DNA from: JADJNY01 sp046349615
GTDB lineage: Bacteria > Planctomycetota > UBA1135 > GCA-002686595
Direction: 5' to 3'
NCBI GenBank assembly: GCA_046349615.1
Contig: JAXMBZ010000006.1
Location: 62,001-126,000 of the forward strand
DNA: 64,000 nucleotides
In this document: positions 8,987-17,082 of the stretch, one piece after another
Layout: each line of letters starts with the position of its first letter
Numbering within the stretch: the stretch's first letter is position 1
The notes under the pieces: generated by a model
The model's database searches: none
What the model was told of the DNA's origin: nothing
The model's input: the letters and a program-made list of their open reading frames with translations, nothing else
Translations under genes and position numbers: made by a program

Positions 8987-9541
8987 ATGCCCCTCCACCG
9001 CGACCCGAGAATCGAGGTCCTCGCGTCGGAACGCGTGTTCCAAGGGCGCATCTTCGAGCTCGTGAACGAGTCGATCCGGCTCCCGTCGGGCCTGCGGCAG
9101 GAGCTCGCGGTCGTCGTGCACCCGGGCGCCGTCGCGATCGCGGCGGAGCGCGACGACGGGTCGCTCGTGCTCGTGCGGCAGTACCGTCACGCGCTCGGAC
9201 GCTGGATGCTCGAGCTCCCCGCGGGCCGGCGCGAACCCGGCGAGGAGCCGCTCGCGACCGCGGTGCGCGAACTCGAGGAGGAGACGGGCCTCGTCGCGAG
9301 CGATTGGACGCTCCTGCAGGAGTTCGTCCCCGCGCCCGGCTTCTGCAGCGAACGCATTTGGGTGTTCCACGCGCGTCGTCTCGCGCCGGCTCCCGCGCGG
9401 CGCGCACACGACGCGGACGAGGAGTTCGAGCTCGAGCACCACGCGCCCGACGCGCTCCTCACGGGGCGGACGGACGACGGCAAGACGCTGCTCGCCGCCG
9501 CGCTGCTCCTGCGCCTCAGGGAGCGCGAGCGAGGCCGCTGA
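8987..9541 (+). CDS. Nudix hydrolase, probable ADP-ribose pyrophosphatase
   Basis: 184 aa. A complete Nudix box (G-x5-E-x7-R-E-x2-E-E-x-G) is present as GRREPGEEPLATAVRELEEE followed by TGL. The preceding VVHPGAVAIAAERDDGSLVLVRQYRHALG is typical of the NudF/ADP-ribose pyrophosphatase group, which hydrolyses ADP-ribose to AMP and ribose-5-phosphate. A Pro follows the box by about 18 residues (FVPAPGFCSE), which also fits that group (from memory). The start is 24 bases after the coiled-coil gene, so the two may be cotranscribed. Its 3' end overlaps the convergent beta-propeller-like gene by 26 bases. Confidence 0.85.
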   Translation: MPLHRDPRIEVLASERVFQGRIFELVNESIRLPSGLRQELAVVVHPGAVAIAAERDDGSLVLVRQYRHALGRWMLELPAGRREPGEEPLATAVRELEEETGLVASDWTLLQEFVPAPGFCSERIWVFHARRLAPAPARRAHDADEEFELEHHAPDALLTGRTDDGKTLLAAALLLRLRERERGR

Positions 9542-10508
9542 GCCACGCGAAGCCGCCCTGTCCCGGCAGCGCGCGGCCCAGCGCGTCGACGCGGAGGATC
9601 CCGCCCGGCGCGGCGAACAAGGCGCCGTCGCCGAACGCGAGCGGATGATCCGGGGCGTGGAGCGGCAGCGCGCACTCGAGTTCGAGGACACCGCGCGGGC
9701 CGTAGCGCCGCGCGCGCGCGCCGTTCACGTCGGTGACCCAGACGCGCTCCTCCCCCGGCACGACGCCGACGTGCTGCGCGTCGAGTCCGAGCGCGACGCT
9801 CCATGCCGGAGAGAGCTTGGTGTCGAAGAGCGCGAGCCGATGCCCGGGACCGACGTCGAGCACGAACACGCTGCCCGGGAGCGGTCCTTCGGCGACCGCG
9901 CCGATCATGCGGTCGGTCCGCGCGAGCCCGAGCACCTTCTTGGAGCCGTCCGGAGCGACGCGGAGGAGCGTGCCGTCGGTCGCGCCGATCACGACGTCGG
10001 CCCCGGACGCGCACAGCGCGTTCAGGTGCTCGCCCTCGTGCAGGATCCGTCCCGTCCCGTCGGGCGCGACGCGCCACACTCGATCCCGGCCGGGTCCCGC
10101 GCCGCCGAGCTCGATCACGAGCGCGTCGAGCCCGCCCCAGAGCGCGAGCGACGCGGCGTCCTCGAGGTAGAGCTCGTTCGTCTGCGCGCCTCCGGCATCG
10201 AGGCCGGTCAGCCGGGCGCCGAAGCTGCCGGTTCCGTTCCCCGAGCGCAGGACCCAGAGCCCGCCGTCGACGCGGGCCGCCACGGCGAGAGGCCAGGCGA
10301 GTTGGAGCTCGCGGACGCGCAGGAGGTTGCCGTCGAGCCCGACGACGCGATGCGCGTCGCGGTCGGCGGCCCAGGCGCGGACGTCGGGCGCGCGCTGAGC
10401 CTGGCCCTGGACGGCCGCGGGGAGGACGAGGAGGAACGCGGCGAGGAGCGAGCCGCCGGCGAACCACGCGAGGTGCCGCATGCGCGCGGCGCGGAGATCG
10501 TGCTGCAT
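9516..10508 (-). CDS. Secreted beta-propeller-like protein, unknown function
   Basis: 330 aa from the first Met; a second Met at 10481 (MRHLAWFAGG) is an equally possible start. The signal peptide runs through FAGGSLLAAFLLVLPAAVQGQAQ. The body is made of short strand-rich repeats such as DRVWRVAPDGTGRILHEG and GTLLRVAPDGSKKVLG, suggesting NHL- or SMP30-like propeller blades. No catalytic motif was recognised. It lies downstream of the cytochrome oxidase operon on the same strand, but a terminator-like hairpin lies between. The 3' end overlaps the convergent Nudix gene by 26 bases. Confidence 0.7.
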   Translation of the reverse strand: MQHDLRAARMRHLAWFAGGSLLAAFLLVLPAAVQGQAQRAPDVRAWAADRDAHRVVGLDGNLLRVRELQLAWPLAVAARVDGGLWVLRSGNGTGSFGARLTGLDAGGAQTNELYLEDAASLALWGGLDALVIELGGAGPGRDRVWRVAPDGTGRILHEGEHLNALCASGADVVIGATDGTLLRVAPDGSKKVLGLARTDRMIGAVAEGPLPGSVFVLDVGPGHRLALFDTKLSPAWSVALGLDAQHVGVVPGEERVWVTDVNGARARRYGPRGVLELECALPLHAPDHPLAFGDGALFAAPGGILRVDALGRALPGQGGFAWLSGLARAP

Positions 10509-10591
10509 GCCCCGACGACGCCGGTGACGGTCGGCGGTCGCCGAGAAACTCCGAGCTTTCGCGCGCGCCCGCCCGCGCCGGTCGAGGTTTC

Positions 10592-10613
10592 GGGGAAAGG
10601 CGCGTCACGCGCC
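10592..10613 (-). terminator. Probable terminator of the cytochrome oxidase operon
   Basis: On the minus strand, GGCGCG-TGA-CGCGCC forms a 6-bp hairpin (10599-10613) followed by TTT. It lies about 20 bases beyond the final stop of the putative selenoprotein gene. The T run is short, so confidence is moderate. Confidence 0.45.
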
Positions 10614-10633
10614 GCTGCGTGGAAGCGTGCGCG

Positions 10634-10897
10634 TCACGCGCCGCCGCGCTCGGAGTCGACGCCGCGGCGACGGGCGCGGCCGTGGCGTGCGATCAGGAAC
10701 GCCGCCGCGACGAGCGCCGCGACGACGCCGAGCAGGAACAGGATGCTCCCGTTGAGCCCGGCGGCGAGGTCCGCGCGGTCACGACCGACCGCGCTCGCGC
10801 AGAGGCCTCAGGCATATCCGCTCGCCGCGCTCCCGCCGAGCGCCGCGAACGCGAGCGCGGCGCGTGCGAGCGCTCGTCGCACGGAGCGCGCGCTCAC
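10634..10897 (-). CDS. Putative selenoprotein: small U-x-x-C membrane protein ending the cytochrome oxidase operon
   Basis: 87 aa if the in-frame TGA at 10808-10810 is read as selenocysteine. It starts at GTG 10897, overlapping the DUF420 stop as GTGA. Residues 1-29 look like a signal peptide (VRRALARAALAFAAL, ending SAASGYA). Then come Sec30, Gly, Leu, Cys33 and a transmembrane helix (residues about 51-70, SILFLLGVVAALVAAAFLIA), a basic tail and a TGA stop at 10634-10636. The 57 codons after the TGA stay open, nearly all end in G or C, and contain no ATG, GTG or TTG in frame, so they are unlikely to be a separate gene. From memory, small exported C-x-x-C membrane proteins occur beside cox genes in several phyla; Sec would replace the first Cys. 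The alternative is a recent nonsense mutation. A thiol-redox or copper-handling role in oxidase assembly is inference. Confidence 0.6.
10773..10810 (-). promoter_or_regulatory. Candidate bacterial SECIS element
   Basis: Immediately after the in-frame TGA (10808-10810) the minus strand carries a perfect 8-bp stem, GCGCGGTC (10794-10787) with GACCGCGC (10780-10773). Its 6-base loop GGTCGT is at 10786-10781. The loop lies 21 nt from the TGA, inside the 16-37 nt window accepted for bacterial SECIS hairpins. It has G at the first two loop positions and reads GGUC, like the Escherichia coli fdhF loop. GC-rich DNA forms hairpins easily, so this is suggestive rather than conclusive. Confidence 0.5.
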
Positions 10898-11352
10898 CCG
10901 CCGCTCCCCGCCGGCGCCGCCGGGTTCCACACGTAGAGGAAGAAGTACACGAGCACGCCCGTGACGGACACGTAGAGCCAGACCGGGAACGTCACCTTCG
11001 CCCACTTCTTGTGGCGCGTGAAGTCGCCCGTCTGCATGCCGCGGCGCGCGTGGACGAACGTCATCACGCACAAGGGCACGTTGACCGCCGCGAGCACGAC
11101 GTGCGTCAAGAGCATCCCGTAGTAGAAGAGCTTGAGCGCGCCCGCGCCGTGGTACTTCGTCACGCCGAGCTCGGGGATCACGACGAAGTGGTACCAGAGG
11201 TAGCTGCCGAGGAAGACGAGCGAGACCGCGAACGCCGCGAACATCAGCCGCGCGTGCAGGTCGCGCGCTCCGCTCTTGATCGCCCCGAGACCGGCGAGCA
11301 GCAGGAGCGTCGACGCGCCGTTGAGGCACGCGTTGACGAGCGGGAAGTCCAT
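10894..11352 (-). CDS. DUF420 membrane protein, cytochrome oxidase-associated
   Basis: 152 aa with four predicted membrane helices (about residues 5-25, 35-57, 75-100 and 120-140). Conserved His residues sit in DLHARLMF, SYLWYHFVV and GTKYHG-like positions (VTKYHGAGALKLFYY). DUF420 proteins, including Bacillus CtaM-like proteins, occur beside haem-copper oxidase genes and are needed for oxidase maturation in some species (family knowledge). The ATG overlaps the SCO1 stop by one base (TGATG), and the stop overlaps the GTG of the Sec-containing frame. It is thus translationally coupled on both sides and probably acts in the cytoplasmic membrane during oxidase assembly. Confidence 0.85.
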   Translation of the reverse strand: MDFPLVNACLNGASTLLLLAGLGAIKSGARDLHARLMFAAFAVSLVFLGSYLWYHFVVIPELGVTKYHGAGALKLFYYGMLLTHVVLAAVNVPLCVMTFVHARRGMQTGDFTRHKKWAKVTFPVWLYVSVTGVLVYFFLYVWNPAAPAGSGG

Positions 11353-11993
11353 CACTTCGCCCCTTCGAGGAAGCGTGCGCGCGCGGCGATGAGCTCGAGG
11401 TGCTCGTCGCTCTCGCCGGAGTAGATGCCGCGGATCCTCCCCTGCGCATCGATCACCCAGAGGCGCGTCTGATGCGTGACGAACTCGCCGACCGGCGCGG
11501 TGCCGGGCTCGGCGCGTTGGTTCTTGGCGACGAAGCTCGGCATCAAGCCGTCGATCGTGGCCCTCGGCCCGGTGAGCATCCACCAACGCTCGGGGTCCGC
11601 GCCGACGCCCTCCGCGTACGCGCGCAGCACCTCCGGCGTGTCGTAGTCGGGGTCGACGCTGAACGTCACGAGCTTCGCGTGCGTGCCCTTCAAGAGCTCC
11701 TGCAGGCGCTTCATGTTGCCCGTGACCTTCGGGCACGGCCCCGTGCAGCGCGTGAAGACGAAGCCGGCGACCCAGACCGTGCCCGCGAGGTCCTTCTTCG
11801 CGACCGGCTTGCCGCTGCGCTCGGTCAACGCGAAGTCGGCGAGGTCGCCGAGGGCCTCGGCCGAATTCGCGGAGAGCGCGACCGGAGATTCGTCCCCGCC
11901 GCTGGCGGTGACGGCGCCGCGGTCGCAGGACGGAGCGAGGAACGCGGCGCACGCGAGGGCCGCGACGACGGAGGTTCGGTGGACGAGGTTCAT
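11352..11993 (-). CDS. SCO1/SenC copper chaperone, lipoprotein
   Basis: 213 aa. Delivers copper to the CuA site of COX2 and/or reduces its cysteines. The thioredoxin-like fold carries the family C-x3-C motif at Cys83 and Cys87 (FTRCTGPCPK), with the conserved copper-ligand His in FVTHQTRLWVID and SVDPDYDTPEVL typical of the family. The N-terminus is a lipoprotein signal (AFLAPSC). It starts 1 base after the COX3 stop and overlaps DUF420, inside the oxidase operon. Confidence 0.93.
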   Translation of the reverse strand: MNLVHRTSVVAALACAAFLAPSCDRGAVTASGGDESPVALSANSAEALGDLADFALTERSGKPVAKKDLAGTVWVAGFVFTRCTGPCPKVTGNMKRLQELLKGTHAKLVTFSVDPDYDTPEVLRAYAEGVGADPERWWMLTGPRATIDGLMPSFVAKNQRAEPGTAPVGEFVTHQTRLWVIDAQGRIRGIYSGESDEHLELIAARARFLEGAK

Positions 11994-11994
11994 C

Positions 11995-12579
11995 TCAAGC
12001 GACGTAGAAGAGACCGAGCAGCGCGAGCCACACGCCGTCGACGAGGAAGCCGTACCAGCTCGCGAGCTTCGCCGCGTGCGCGGCGCCGGGCCGCGTCGCG
12101 GGACGGAGCGCGAGCACCGCGCACCAGAGCACTCCGCCGAGGACGTGGAGCCCGTGCAGACCGGTGAGGACGAAGAACGAGGAGCCGAACGTGCCGCTCC
12201 TCCAGTCGAAGCCCGCGGCGAACTGCGCGCGCCACTCGAACGCGAGCAACGCGACGAACGCGGCGCCGAGGAGCGAGCAGAGCACGAGCGCGCCGCGCAA
12301 GGCGCCGCCGCCTTCTCCTCGACGCGCGCGCGACAGCGCGAGCGCGAGGACGATCGAGCCCGCCGCGAGCAGCGCCGTGCCGATCGCTCCCGCGCCGCCC
12401 GACACGTGCGCGCGCCCCGCGCTCCACGCCGGATCGGCGGAGCGCAGCACGAGCACGGCCGAGACGAGCCCCGCGAAGAGCATCACCTCGGTCGCGAGGA
12501 ACAAGAGCACCCCGACCTCGCCGTTCGTGTACGCGGTGCGTGCGCGCGGTCCGTCGGAGAGCGCGGCGGCGTGCTGCAC
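11995..12579 (-). CDS. Cytochrome c oxidase subunit III
   Basis: 194 aa with five predicted membrane helices, the short form usual for bacterial subunit III. Family features: NGEVGVLLFLATEVMLFAGL at the first helix with the conserved Glu, SSFFVLTGLHGLHVLGGVLW with the conserved His residues, and ASWYGFLVDGVWLALLGLFY at the end. It lies 7 bases after CtaB and 1 base before SCO1. Confidence 0.93.
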   Translation of the reverse strand: MQHAAALSDGPRARTAYTNGEVGVLLFLATEVMLFAGLVSAVLVLRSADPAWSAGRAHVSGGAGAIGTALLAAGSIVLALALSRARRGEGGGALRGALVLCSLLGAAFVALLAFEWRAQFAAGFDWRSGTFGSSFFVLTGLHGLHVLGGVLWCAVLALRPATRPGAAHAAKLASWYGFLVDGVWLALLGLFYVA

Positions 12580-12586
12580 GGCGGCC

Positions 12587-13510
12587 TCAGCCGAAGATGC
12601 GCGCCCGCACGAGCGGGTCGCAGAACACGCACGCGAACACCGCGGGCAGGTAGAAGAGGGACACGATCAGGAGCGTGCGCGCCGTCGTCGTGTTCGCGCG
12701 GAGCGCGAACCAGGCCGAGCTCGCGACGTACGCCGCGCCGCAGACGAGCGCGCCGACGAGGTACGTCCAGCTCGCGATGCCGAGCACGACCGGCGCGAGC
12801 GAGACGGGCAGGAGCACGAGGCTGTGCAGGAACGCCGAGCGTCCCGTCACGCGCTCGCCGCCCGGCATCGCGGGCAGCATCTTGAGGCCCGCGCGCGCGT
12901 AGTCGTGGCGGAAGAGCCACGCGATCGCGAGGAAGTGCGGGAACTGCCACACGAAGAGGATCGCGAAGAGCGCCCACGCCCACTCGCCGGCGTGCTCGGC
13001 CGTGGCGACGTAGCCGACGAGCGGCGGGGCCGCGCCGGGCACCGCGCCGATCACCGTGTTCAGCGTGCTGTACCGCTTCAGCGGCGTGTACACCGCGACG
13101 TAGGTGAAGAGCGTGCCGAGCGCGAGGAACGCGGCGAGCAGGTTGCAGACGTACGCGAGGCCCGCGACGCCGACGACGCCGAGCAGCGTCGCGAACAGGA
13201 TCGCGTCGCGCACGCTCACGCGCCCCGTGGGCATCGGGCGCTCGCGCGTGCGCTCCATCGTGCGGTCGATGTCGCGCTCGAGCGTCTGGTTGAAGGCACT
13301 CGCGCTCGCCGAACAGAGCATCACGAGGAGGCCGGTCCACGCGCAGTGGACGAGCGACGTCCCCCGCGGCGCGCCGAGCGCGGCGCCGACGAATGCGGCG
13401 AGCGCGACGAAGCCCGTGATGCGCGGCTTCGTCAAGGTCAGCAGGTCCGAGGCCCAGGACGGCGTCTCGGCGCGGTCGAGTTCGGCGCCGCGCAGCTTGA
13501 GGATGCTCAT
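12587..13510 (-). CDS. ctaB: Protohaem IX farnesyltransferase (haem O synthase)
   Basis: 307 aa, UbiA-type prenyltransferase that adds a farnesyl group to haem B to give haem O, the first step to haem A. Seen: LTLTKPRITGF, the Asp-rich motif NQTLERDIDRTMERTRERP, VYTPLKRYSTLNTVIGAVPG and VWQFPHFLAIAWLFRHDY, followed by several hydrophobic helices. The start overlaps the CtaA stop as ATGA (13507-13510), so the two haem A enzymes are translationally coupled. Confidence 0.95.
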   Translation of the reverse strand: MSILKLRGAELDRAETPSWASDLLTLTKPRITGFVALAAFVGAALGAPRGTSLVHCAWTGLLVMLCSASASAFNQTLERDIDRTMERTRERPMPTGRVSVRDAILFATLLGVVGVAGLAYVCNLLAAFLALGTLFTYVAVYTPLKRYSTLNTVIGAVPGAAPPLVGYVATAEHAGEWAWALFAILFVWQFPHFLAIAWLFRHDYARAGLKMLPAMPGGERVTGRSAFLHSLVLLPVSLAPVVLGIASWTYLVGALVCGAAYVASSAWFALRANTTTARTLLIVSLFYLPAVFACVFCDPLVRARIFG

Positions 13511-14472
13511 CGCGCGCCCTCGCTCGCGGTCGGCCGGAACGCGCGGAGCGCGCACGCGACGACGGTGAAGAGCAGCGCGGCGCCGCCCATCACGTGGAAG
13601 GTCGGGAAGAAGGACTGGTGGAGCTCCGTCGGCGTGCGGCCCTGCCCCACGACGAGGTAGACCCAGACGAACGCGAGCATCCCGAGCGTGATCTGCAGCC
13701 AGAAGACGCTCCAGAGCGCGAGGCGCAGGCGGCGCAACGAAGCTCCATCGGACGCCGTCGAAGCGGCCTTGCCCAGCGCGTGCGCGAGGAACGTCACGAG
13801 CCCCGCGACGCCGAGCAGCATCACGACGTGCGTCACGAGCGCGGCGAGCGACTGCCCGTGGCGCAACCACGCTCCGACGACGATCTGCGCGTAGACGACG
13901 ACCGCCGCGGCGAGCGCGACGCGGCCGAGCGCGCGCCGCTCGGGCGTCGGCGCGGAACGCGCGGACCCCTCGGGCGCGAGCACGAGCGCGGTCGCGCCGA
14001 GGAGCACGAACACGAGCTGGCCGATCGAGCCGTGGAGGAACGCGAGGTCGGTGCTCTTCTCGAGCACGCGGTAGCCGCCGAGCACGCCCTGCCCGATCAC
14101 GGCGAGGAGCCCCGCGACCGCGAACGTCCGCGGCAGCGCGCGCTTCTCGCGCAGGAGCGTCGCGACGACGGTCGCGATCGCGAGCAGGCCGACGAGCATC
14201 CCGAACAGGCGGTGCGTGTGCTCGACGAACGCGCCGAGCGAGTGCACCCAACGGTCGAGCGGATAGAGCGGCAGGAAGAAGTCGCCCTTGCCGGGGTCGA
14301 CCACCCACCACCCGTCGATCGCGAGCCCCGCGTCGAGCGAGGTCACGCTCCCGCCGAAGAACACGAGCGGGATCGCGGCGCCCCACGTCGCCCACGCGAG
14401 CCGGCGCGGCCACGGGCTCGCTGCGGCGGGCGCCTCGGCGGCGGCGTGGAGAGCGGTGGGCGCGGCGGTCAT
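13507..14472 (-). CDS. ctaA: Haem A synthase (COX15/CtaA)
   Basis: 321 aa, about eight predicted helices in two four-helix halves. Oxidises the C8 methyl of haem O to make haem A. Diagnostic His-containing segments are VEHTHRLFGMLVGLL, LAFLHGSIGQLVFV, LVTHVVMLLG and LHQSFFPTFHVMGG, giving the two His pairs of the family. It follows COX1 after a 103-base gap and overlaps ctaB. Confidence 0.93.
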   Translation of the reverse strand: MTAAPTALHAAAEAPAAASPWPRRLAWATWGAAIPLVFFGGSVTSLDAGLAIDGWWVVDPGKGDFFLPLYPLDRWVHSLGAFVEHTHRLFGMLVGLLAIATVVATLLREKRALPRTFAVAGLLAVIGQGVLGGYRVLEKSTDLAFLHGSIGQLVFVLLGATALVLAPEGSARSAPTPERRALGRVALAAAVVVYAQIVVGAWLRHGQSLAALVTHVVMLLGVAGLVTFLAHALGKAASTASDGASLRRLRLALWSVFWLQITLGMLAFVWVYLVVGQGRTPTELHQSFFPTFHVMGGAALLFTVVACALRAFRPTASEGAR

Positions 14473-14575
14473 GGAGGGCGGAGAGTCTACCCGCGGGCGG
14501 GCGGGCGCGCACGTCGCTGCGCTCGTGGCGCCGCGCGCGTCCCGCAGGATGACCGCGCGCAGGCGGAACTCACAC

Positions 14576-16321
14576 TCACGCGGGCTCGGTCTGCCGCACG
14601 TGGTCGCGCTCGCCGTCGCCGCCGTACTCGTACGGTCCGCGGAAAACGACCGGCTCGCCTTCGAAGTTGCCGTGCGGCGGCGGCGACGCGGTCTGCCACT
14701 CGAGCGTGTTCGCGCCCCACGGATCGCGCTCGCCCGTCGGCTTCGAGAGGAGCGTCTTCACGACGTTGACGACGAGCACGAGCTGCCACGCCGCGAGGAG
14801 GAACGCGCTCTTCGTGATGAACTCGTTGACGGGCTTCAGGTGCGCGAGTCCGCCGTACACGTACGGATCGGCGACGCGGCGCGGCTGGCCCGCCATCCCG
14901 AGTTGGTGCATGAGCAGGAACACGCACGCCGTCAGCACGAACGTGCCGACGAAGTGGAGCTTCCCGAGGCGCTCGTCGAGCCGCCGCCCCGTCATCTTCG
15001 GGAACCAGTGGTGCAGCGCGGCGAACACCGCGAACATCGACCCGCCGAACACGACGAAGTGGAAGTGCCCGACGACGAGCGCCGTGTCGTGCAGCGGCAC
15101 GTCGACCGGCGTCGACGCGAGCCACAGGCCCGAGAGCCCGCCGATCACGAACAGCGCGACGAAGCCGACCGCGTTCAAGAACGCCGCGTCGTAGCGCGGC
15201 CGCGCGCCCCACAAGGTCGCGAGCCAGTTGAACACCTTCACCGACGACGGCAGCGCGATCAGGATCGTCGACAGCATGAACGCCGTGCCCGCCGCGGGGT
15301 CGAGGCCCGAGACGAACATGTGGTGCCCCCACACGAACATCCCGAGCACGACGATCACGCCCATCGAGAGCACCATCGGCTTGTAGCCGAACACGGGCTT
15401 TCGGCCGTGCACCGCGAGGACGTCGCTCACCATCCCCATCGCGGGCAGCACCATCACGTAGACCGCGGGGTGGCTGTAGAACCAGAAGAGGTGCTGCCAG
15501 AGCAGCGGCAGTCCGCCGGTCGCCTGCCCCGCCGCTTCGGGCGAGAACTGGTTCACGACGACGTGCGCGGGCGTGTAGAAGCCCGTGCCGAGCAGGCGAT
15601 CGGCGAGTTGGAGCAGCGCGCCCCCGGTGAGCACGGGCAGCGCGACGAGTTGGATGATCGACGAGAAGAAGAGCGACCACACCGTCAGCGGGAGCCGCGT
15701 CCACGTCATCCCCTCCGCGCGGAGCTGGATCACCGTCGCGACGTAGTTGATCGCGCCGAGCGTCGACGCGACGCCCGCGAGGAACAGCGCGAGGAGCCAC
15801 AGCGTCTGCCCCGCGCCGCTGCCGGGCGCCGCGCGCGCGAGCGTCGAGAGCGGCGGGTACGCGGTCCAACCCGACGCGGGGCCGCCGCTCGCGACGAAGA
15901 ACGACGCGAGCGCGACGATGCCCGCCGGCACCATCAACCAGAAGCTCGCGAGGTTGAGCCGCGGGAACGCCATGTCCCGCGCGCCGAGCATCAAGGGCAG
16001 GAGGAAGTTCCCGAACGCCCCGAGCAGGAGCGGCACGACCACGAAGAAGATCATGATCGTGCCGTGGAGCGTGAAGAGGACCGTGTAGCCCTCCGGCGTC
16101 ATCACGCCGCCCGTCTCCGGGTAGAGCGCCGCGCCGACGAGCGGGACCTTCGACCAAGGCCACGCGAGCTGCCAGCGGATCGCGAGCGAGAGCAGCCCGC
16201 CGAGCACGAGGAAGAACGCGCTGTACGCGAGGAACTGGAGGCCGATCACCTTGTGGTCGACCGAGAACACGCAGCGCCGCCAGAAGGAGCTCGGCCCCGC
16301 GTCCGTCGCGTGCGTGCTCAT
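14576..16321 (-). CDS. Cytochrome c oxidase subunit I, A2-type
   Basis: 581 aa, catalytic subunit of the haem-copper oxidase, with about 12-13 membrane helices. Haem a ligand region FTLHGTIMIFF, CuB/cross-linked Tyr motif WFYSHPAVYVMVLP, MFVWGHHMFVSG and haem a/a3 His in ALVVGHFHFVVFGG are all present. The D-channel end reads YSHPAVY instead of the GHPEVY of A1 oxidases, which places it in the A2 subfamily (family knowledge). The start ATG overlaps the COX2 stop (ATGA, 16318-16321). Confidence 0.96.
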   Translation of the reverse strand: MSTHATDAGPSSFWRRCVFSVDHKVIGLQFLAYSAFFLVLGGLLSLAIRWQLAWPWSKVPLVGAALYPETGGVMTPEGYTVLFTLHGTIMIFFVVVPLLLGAFGNFLLPLMLGARDMAFPRLNLASFWLMVPAGIVALASFFVASGGPASGWTAYPPLSTLARAAPGSGAGQTLWLLALFLAGVASTLGAINYVATVIQLRAEGMTWTRLPLTVWSLFFSSIIQLVALPVLTGGALLQLADRLLGTGFYTPAHVVVNQFSPEAAGQATGGLPLLWQHLFWFYSHPAVYVMVLPAMGMVSDVLAVHGRKPVFGYKPMVLSMGVIVVLGMFVWGHHMFVSGLDPAAGTAFMLSTILIALPSSVKVFNWLATLWGARPRYDAAFLNAVGFVALFVIGGLSGLWLASTPVDVPLHDTALVVGHFHFVVFGGSMFAVFAALHHWFPKMTGRRLDERLGKLHFVGTFVLTACVFLLMHQLGMAGQPRRVADPYVYGGLAHLKPVNEFITKSAFLLAAWQLVLVVNVVKTLLSKPTGERDPWGANTLEWQTASPPPHGNFEGEPVVFRGPYEYGGDGERDHVRQTEPA

Positions 16322-17076
16322 CGAGCGCCCTCGCCGTTCGAGTGGAACTCGCGCGCGAGCACGGCGAGCCGCGCGTCGAACTCCGCGCGCGGGAGCACGC
16401 GCAGCCGGCCCGCCATCTTGTAGTGGCCCCACCCGCAGAGCTCGGCGCAGACGATCTCGTACTCGCCGGGCTCGCGCGCCTCGAACCAGATCTCGGGCCG
16501 CATGCCGGGCACGACGTCCTGCTTGACGCGCAGCGCGGGCACGAAGAACGAGTGGATGACGTCGCGCGAGACGAGCTGGAGCACCACGGGTTCGCCGGCG
16601 GGCACGCACAGCTCGAACGCGCTCTCGAGGTCGTCGAGCGTGCCGAGCTTCCCGTCGGCGCCCGGGTACACGAAGTGCCAGTCGAACTGGCTCGCGACGA
16701 CGCGCGCGGTCACGGGGATCGCGGGGCGCGCGCCCGCGTACTTGAGCTCGCGCCACTCGTCCATCTGGTCGTACGCGAGGAACGCGAGCACGCACGCCGG
16801 CGCCGCGGTCCACGCGAGTTCGAGCCGCAGGTCGCCGTGCGAGCGCTTCGCGCGCCCGCCGCGCGCGCCGCGCCCCACCGCCCACGCGAGGAGGAGGAAC
16901 ACGAGCACGAGCACCGCGCCCGCGATCCACGTGATGAGCTCGAACAGCGCGTCGATCCGCGGCCCGAACGCGGACACCCCGTGCGGGAACCACCAGCCGC
17001 GCTCGCGCGCGACGGCGAAGCTCCAGACGCACGCGGCGGCGAGCAGCACGAGCAGGAACGCCGTCAGCCGCCGCAT
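16318..17076 (-). CDS. Cytochrome c oxidase subunit II (CuA)
   Basis: 252 aa. Two N-terminal membrane helices (about residues 5-25 and 45-68) precede a periplasmic cupredoxin domain. CuA ligands are visible as His175 (VIHSFFVP) and Cys210, Glu212, Cys214, His218 and Met221 in CAELCGWGHYKM. The QFDWHFVYPG strand carries the conserved Trp for electron entry. No cytochrome c domain is fused, unlike many caa3 enzymes. The separate di-haem lipoprotein upstream may take that role (inference). Confidence 0.95.
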   Translation of the reverse strand: MRRLTAFLLVLLAAACVWSFAVARERGWWFPHGVSAFGPRIDALFELITWIAGAVLVLVFLLLAWAVGRGARGGRAKRSHGDLRLELAWTAAPACVLAFLAYDQMDEWRELKYAGARPAIPVTARVVASQFDWHFVYPGADGKLGTLDDLESAFELCVPAGEPVVLQLVSRDVIHSFFVPALRVKQDVVPGMRPEIWFEAREPGEYEIVCAELCGWGHYKMAGRLRVLPRAEFDARLAVLAREFHSNGEGAR

Positions 17077-17082
17077 CCCGCG

